Source: an uncultured Bryobacterales bacterium | GTDB lineage: Bacteria; Acidobacteriota; Terriglobia; Bryobacterales; UBA6623 | Assembly: GCA_951813605.1 (NCBI GenBank) | Contig: OX638379.1 | Location: 5,592,062 to 5,656,061 of the forward strand | Reading direction: 5' to 3' | DNA: 64,000 nucleotides | Part shown: piece after piece, positions 63,378 through 64,000 of the stretch | Position numbering within the stretch: position 1 is the stretch's first letter | How the letters are laid out: every line of letters begins with the position of its first letter | Program-made: the position numbers and the translations under genes | The notes under the pieces: generated by a model | Seen by the model: the letters and a program-made list of their open reading frames with translations, nothing else | Told to the model about the DNA's origin: nothing | Database searches by the model: none

Positions 63378-63779
63378 ATGGCAAATCCTAAGGGCAAGAC
63401 CAAGAAGCGGTTCAAGAGCCGCCAGAAGAAGAACGTGCCGGTCGCGATCGTGCATGTGAAGGCGACGTTCAACAACACGATGGTCACGATCACCGACTTG
63501 GAAGGTCGGACGATTGCTTGGTCGAGTGCGGGGTCGCTGGGCTTCCGGGGCTCGCAGAAAGGCACGCCGTTCGCGGCGCAGCAAGCGAGCCTAACGGCGG
63601 CGAACCGCGCCAAGGAGCACGGCGTGCGGCGAGTGGCGGTGCGAGTCAAGGGGCCCGGCGGCGGTCGCGAGTCCGCCATCCGGGCGCTCGCCGCAGCGGG
63701 AATTCAGGTGACGCACATCCGGGACGTCACGCCCATTCCGCACAACGGCTGCCGTCCGCCGAAGAAGCGACGCGTCTGA
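63378..63779 (+). CDS. rpsK: 30S ribosomal protein S11
   Basis: A 133-residue platform protein. VPVAIVHVKATFNNTMVTIT, SAGSLGFRGSQKGTPFAAQQ and VKGPGGGRESAIRALAAAGI, then RDVTPIPHNGCRPPKKRRV are conserved. It starts 18 nt after rpsM. Confidence 0.98.
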   Translation: MANPKGKTKKRFKSRQKKNVPVAIVHVKATFNNTMVTITDLEGRTIAWSSAGSLGFRGSQKGTPFAAQQASLTAANRAKEHGVRRVAVRVKGPGGGRESAIRALAAAGIQVTHIRDVTPIPHNGCRPPKKRRV

Positions 63780-63795
63780 GGGGCAGGGGGAATAT

Positions 63796-64000
63796 ATGGC
63801 AAGAAACCGCGGACCGTTAGTGCGGCGCTCTCGTCGCCTGGGCATGGCGCTCGACCCGAAGTCGGAGCGACTGCTCGACAAGCGGCCGTACGCCCCGGGC
63901 CAGCACGGCAGGACCCGCCGGCCCAGGAAGATGCTCGGCTACGCACTCCAAGTTCAGGAAAAGCAGCGCGCCCGGTTCATGTATGATGTTCTTGAGCGTC
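63796..64000 (+). CDS. rpsD: 30S ribosomal protein S4, N-terminal part (runs off window)
   Basis: ATG 63796 opens a frame to the window end, 68 codons visible. RRSRRLGMALDPKSERLLDK, RPYAPGQHGRTRRPRKMLGY and ALQVQEKQRARFMYDVLER match S4. The N-terminal zinc cysteines of the C+ form (C-x-x-C early on) are replaced, so this is a zinc-free S4. In E. coli S4 represses the alpha operon. Confidence 0.96.
   Translation, partial: MARNRGPLVRRSRRLGMALDPKSERLLDKRPYAPGQHGRTRRPRKMLGYALQVQEKQRARFMYDVLER

Overview
The window is high-GC bacterial chromosome, most likely from an Acidobacteriota member close to the Solibacter/Bryobacter group. This is inferred from protein families rather than from a marker search. 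The families are an acidobacterial-type VWFA-related secreted protein (9872-12064), a very large TonB-dependent receptor with an N-terminal carboxypeptidase-regulatory domain (15673-18858), an NHL-repeat secreted protein, an SpoIVB-type S55 peptidase, a DUF1501 protein, a GTP/TTG-rich choice of start codons (GTG and TTG are common) and a type III aspartokinase next to dapB.

Layout. 1-12.3 kb: end of a DUF1501 gene and a secreted pre-peptidase-domain protein; glutaryl-CoA dehydrogenase (minus); then sirtuin, mutM and a menC-like enolase-superfamily gene (plus); PP2C phosphatase and YgfZ (minus); metallo-beta-lactamase and DJ-1/PfpI proteins (plus); the VWFA protein (minus). 12.3-15.7 kb: tRNA-Ser(GCU), lysC and dapB. 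15.7-25.6 kb: the TonB receptor, the S55 peptidase with a beta-propeller partner, a delta-9-type desaturase, the NHL-repeat protein and a small secreted ABM-like protein. 26-29.6 kb, all minus: ribH-nusB, then a redoxin gene with an in-frame TGA and a Tat-exported enolase-superfamily protein. 30.9-44.6 kb: DUF192 lipoprotein, RND adaptor, homocysteine-methyltransferase-like gene, a patch of mobile DNA (ISAzo13 remnant, IS1595-family transposase with a decayed DNA-methyltransferase passenger), then two tandem RND pumps. 44.7-46.3 kb: DUF1326 protein, a strong terminator and a secreted protein of unknown role. 46.4-64 kb: a promoter and a continuous str-S10-spc-alpha ribosomal cluster from rpsL to the start of rpsD.

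Most notable is the minus-strand gene 28531-29598. A single in-frame TGA (29365-29367) sits exactly where the first Cys of a redox W-C-P-F-C motif belongs, giving W-U-P-F-C. The reading frame is intact on both sides and ends in a DsbD-N-terminal-like domain. I read it as a selenocysteine-containing exported peroxiredoxin-like protein, not as two genes or a pseudogene.

Other points of interest are a basic insertion in ribosomal protein L5, the extreme G/C third-position bias of tuf, RND pumps without AcrB's proton-relay pattern and separated from their likely adaptor by mobile DNA, a divergent IF-1, and a 9-bp hairpin just upstream of rpsL. No CRISPR array, prophage or biosynthetic gene cluster is visible.
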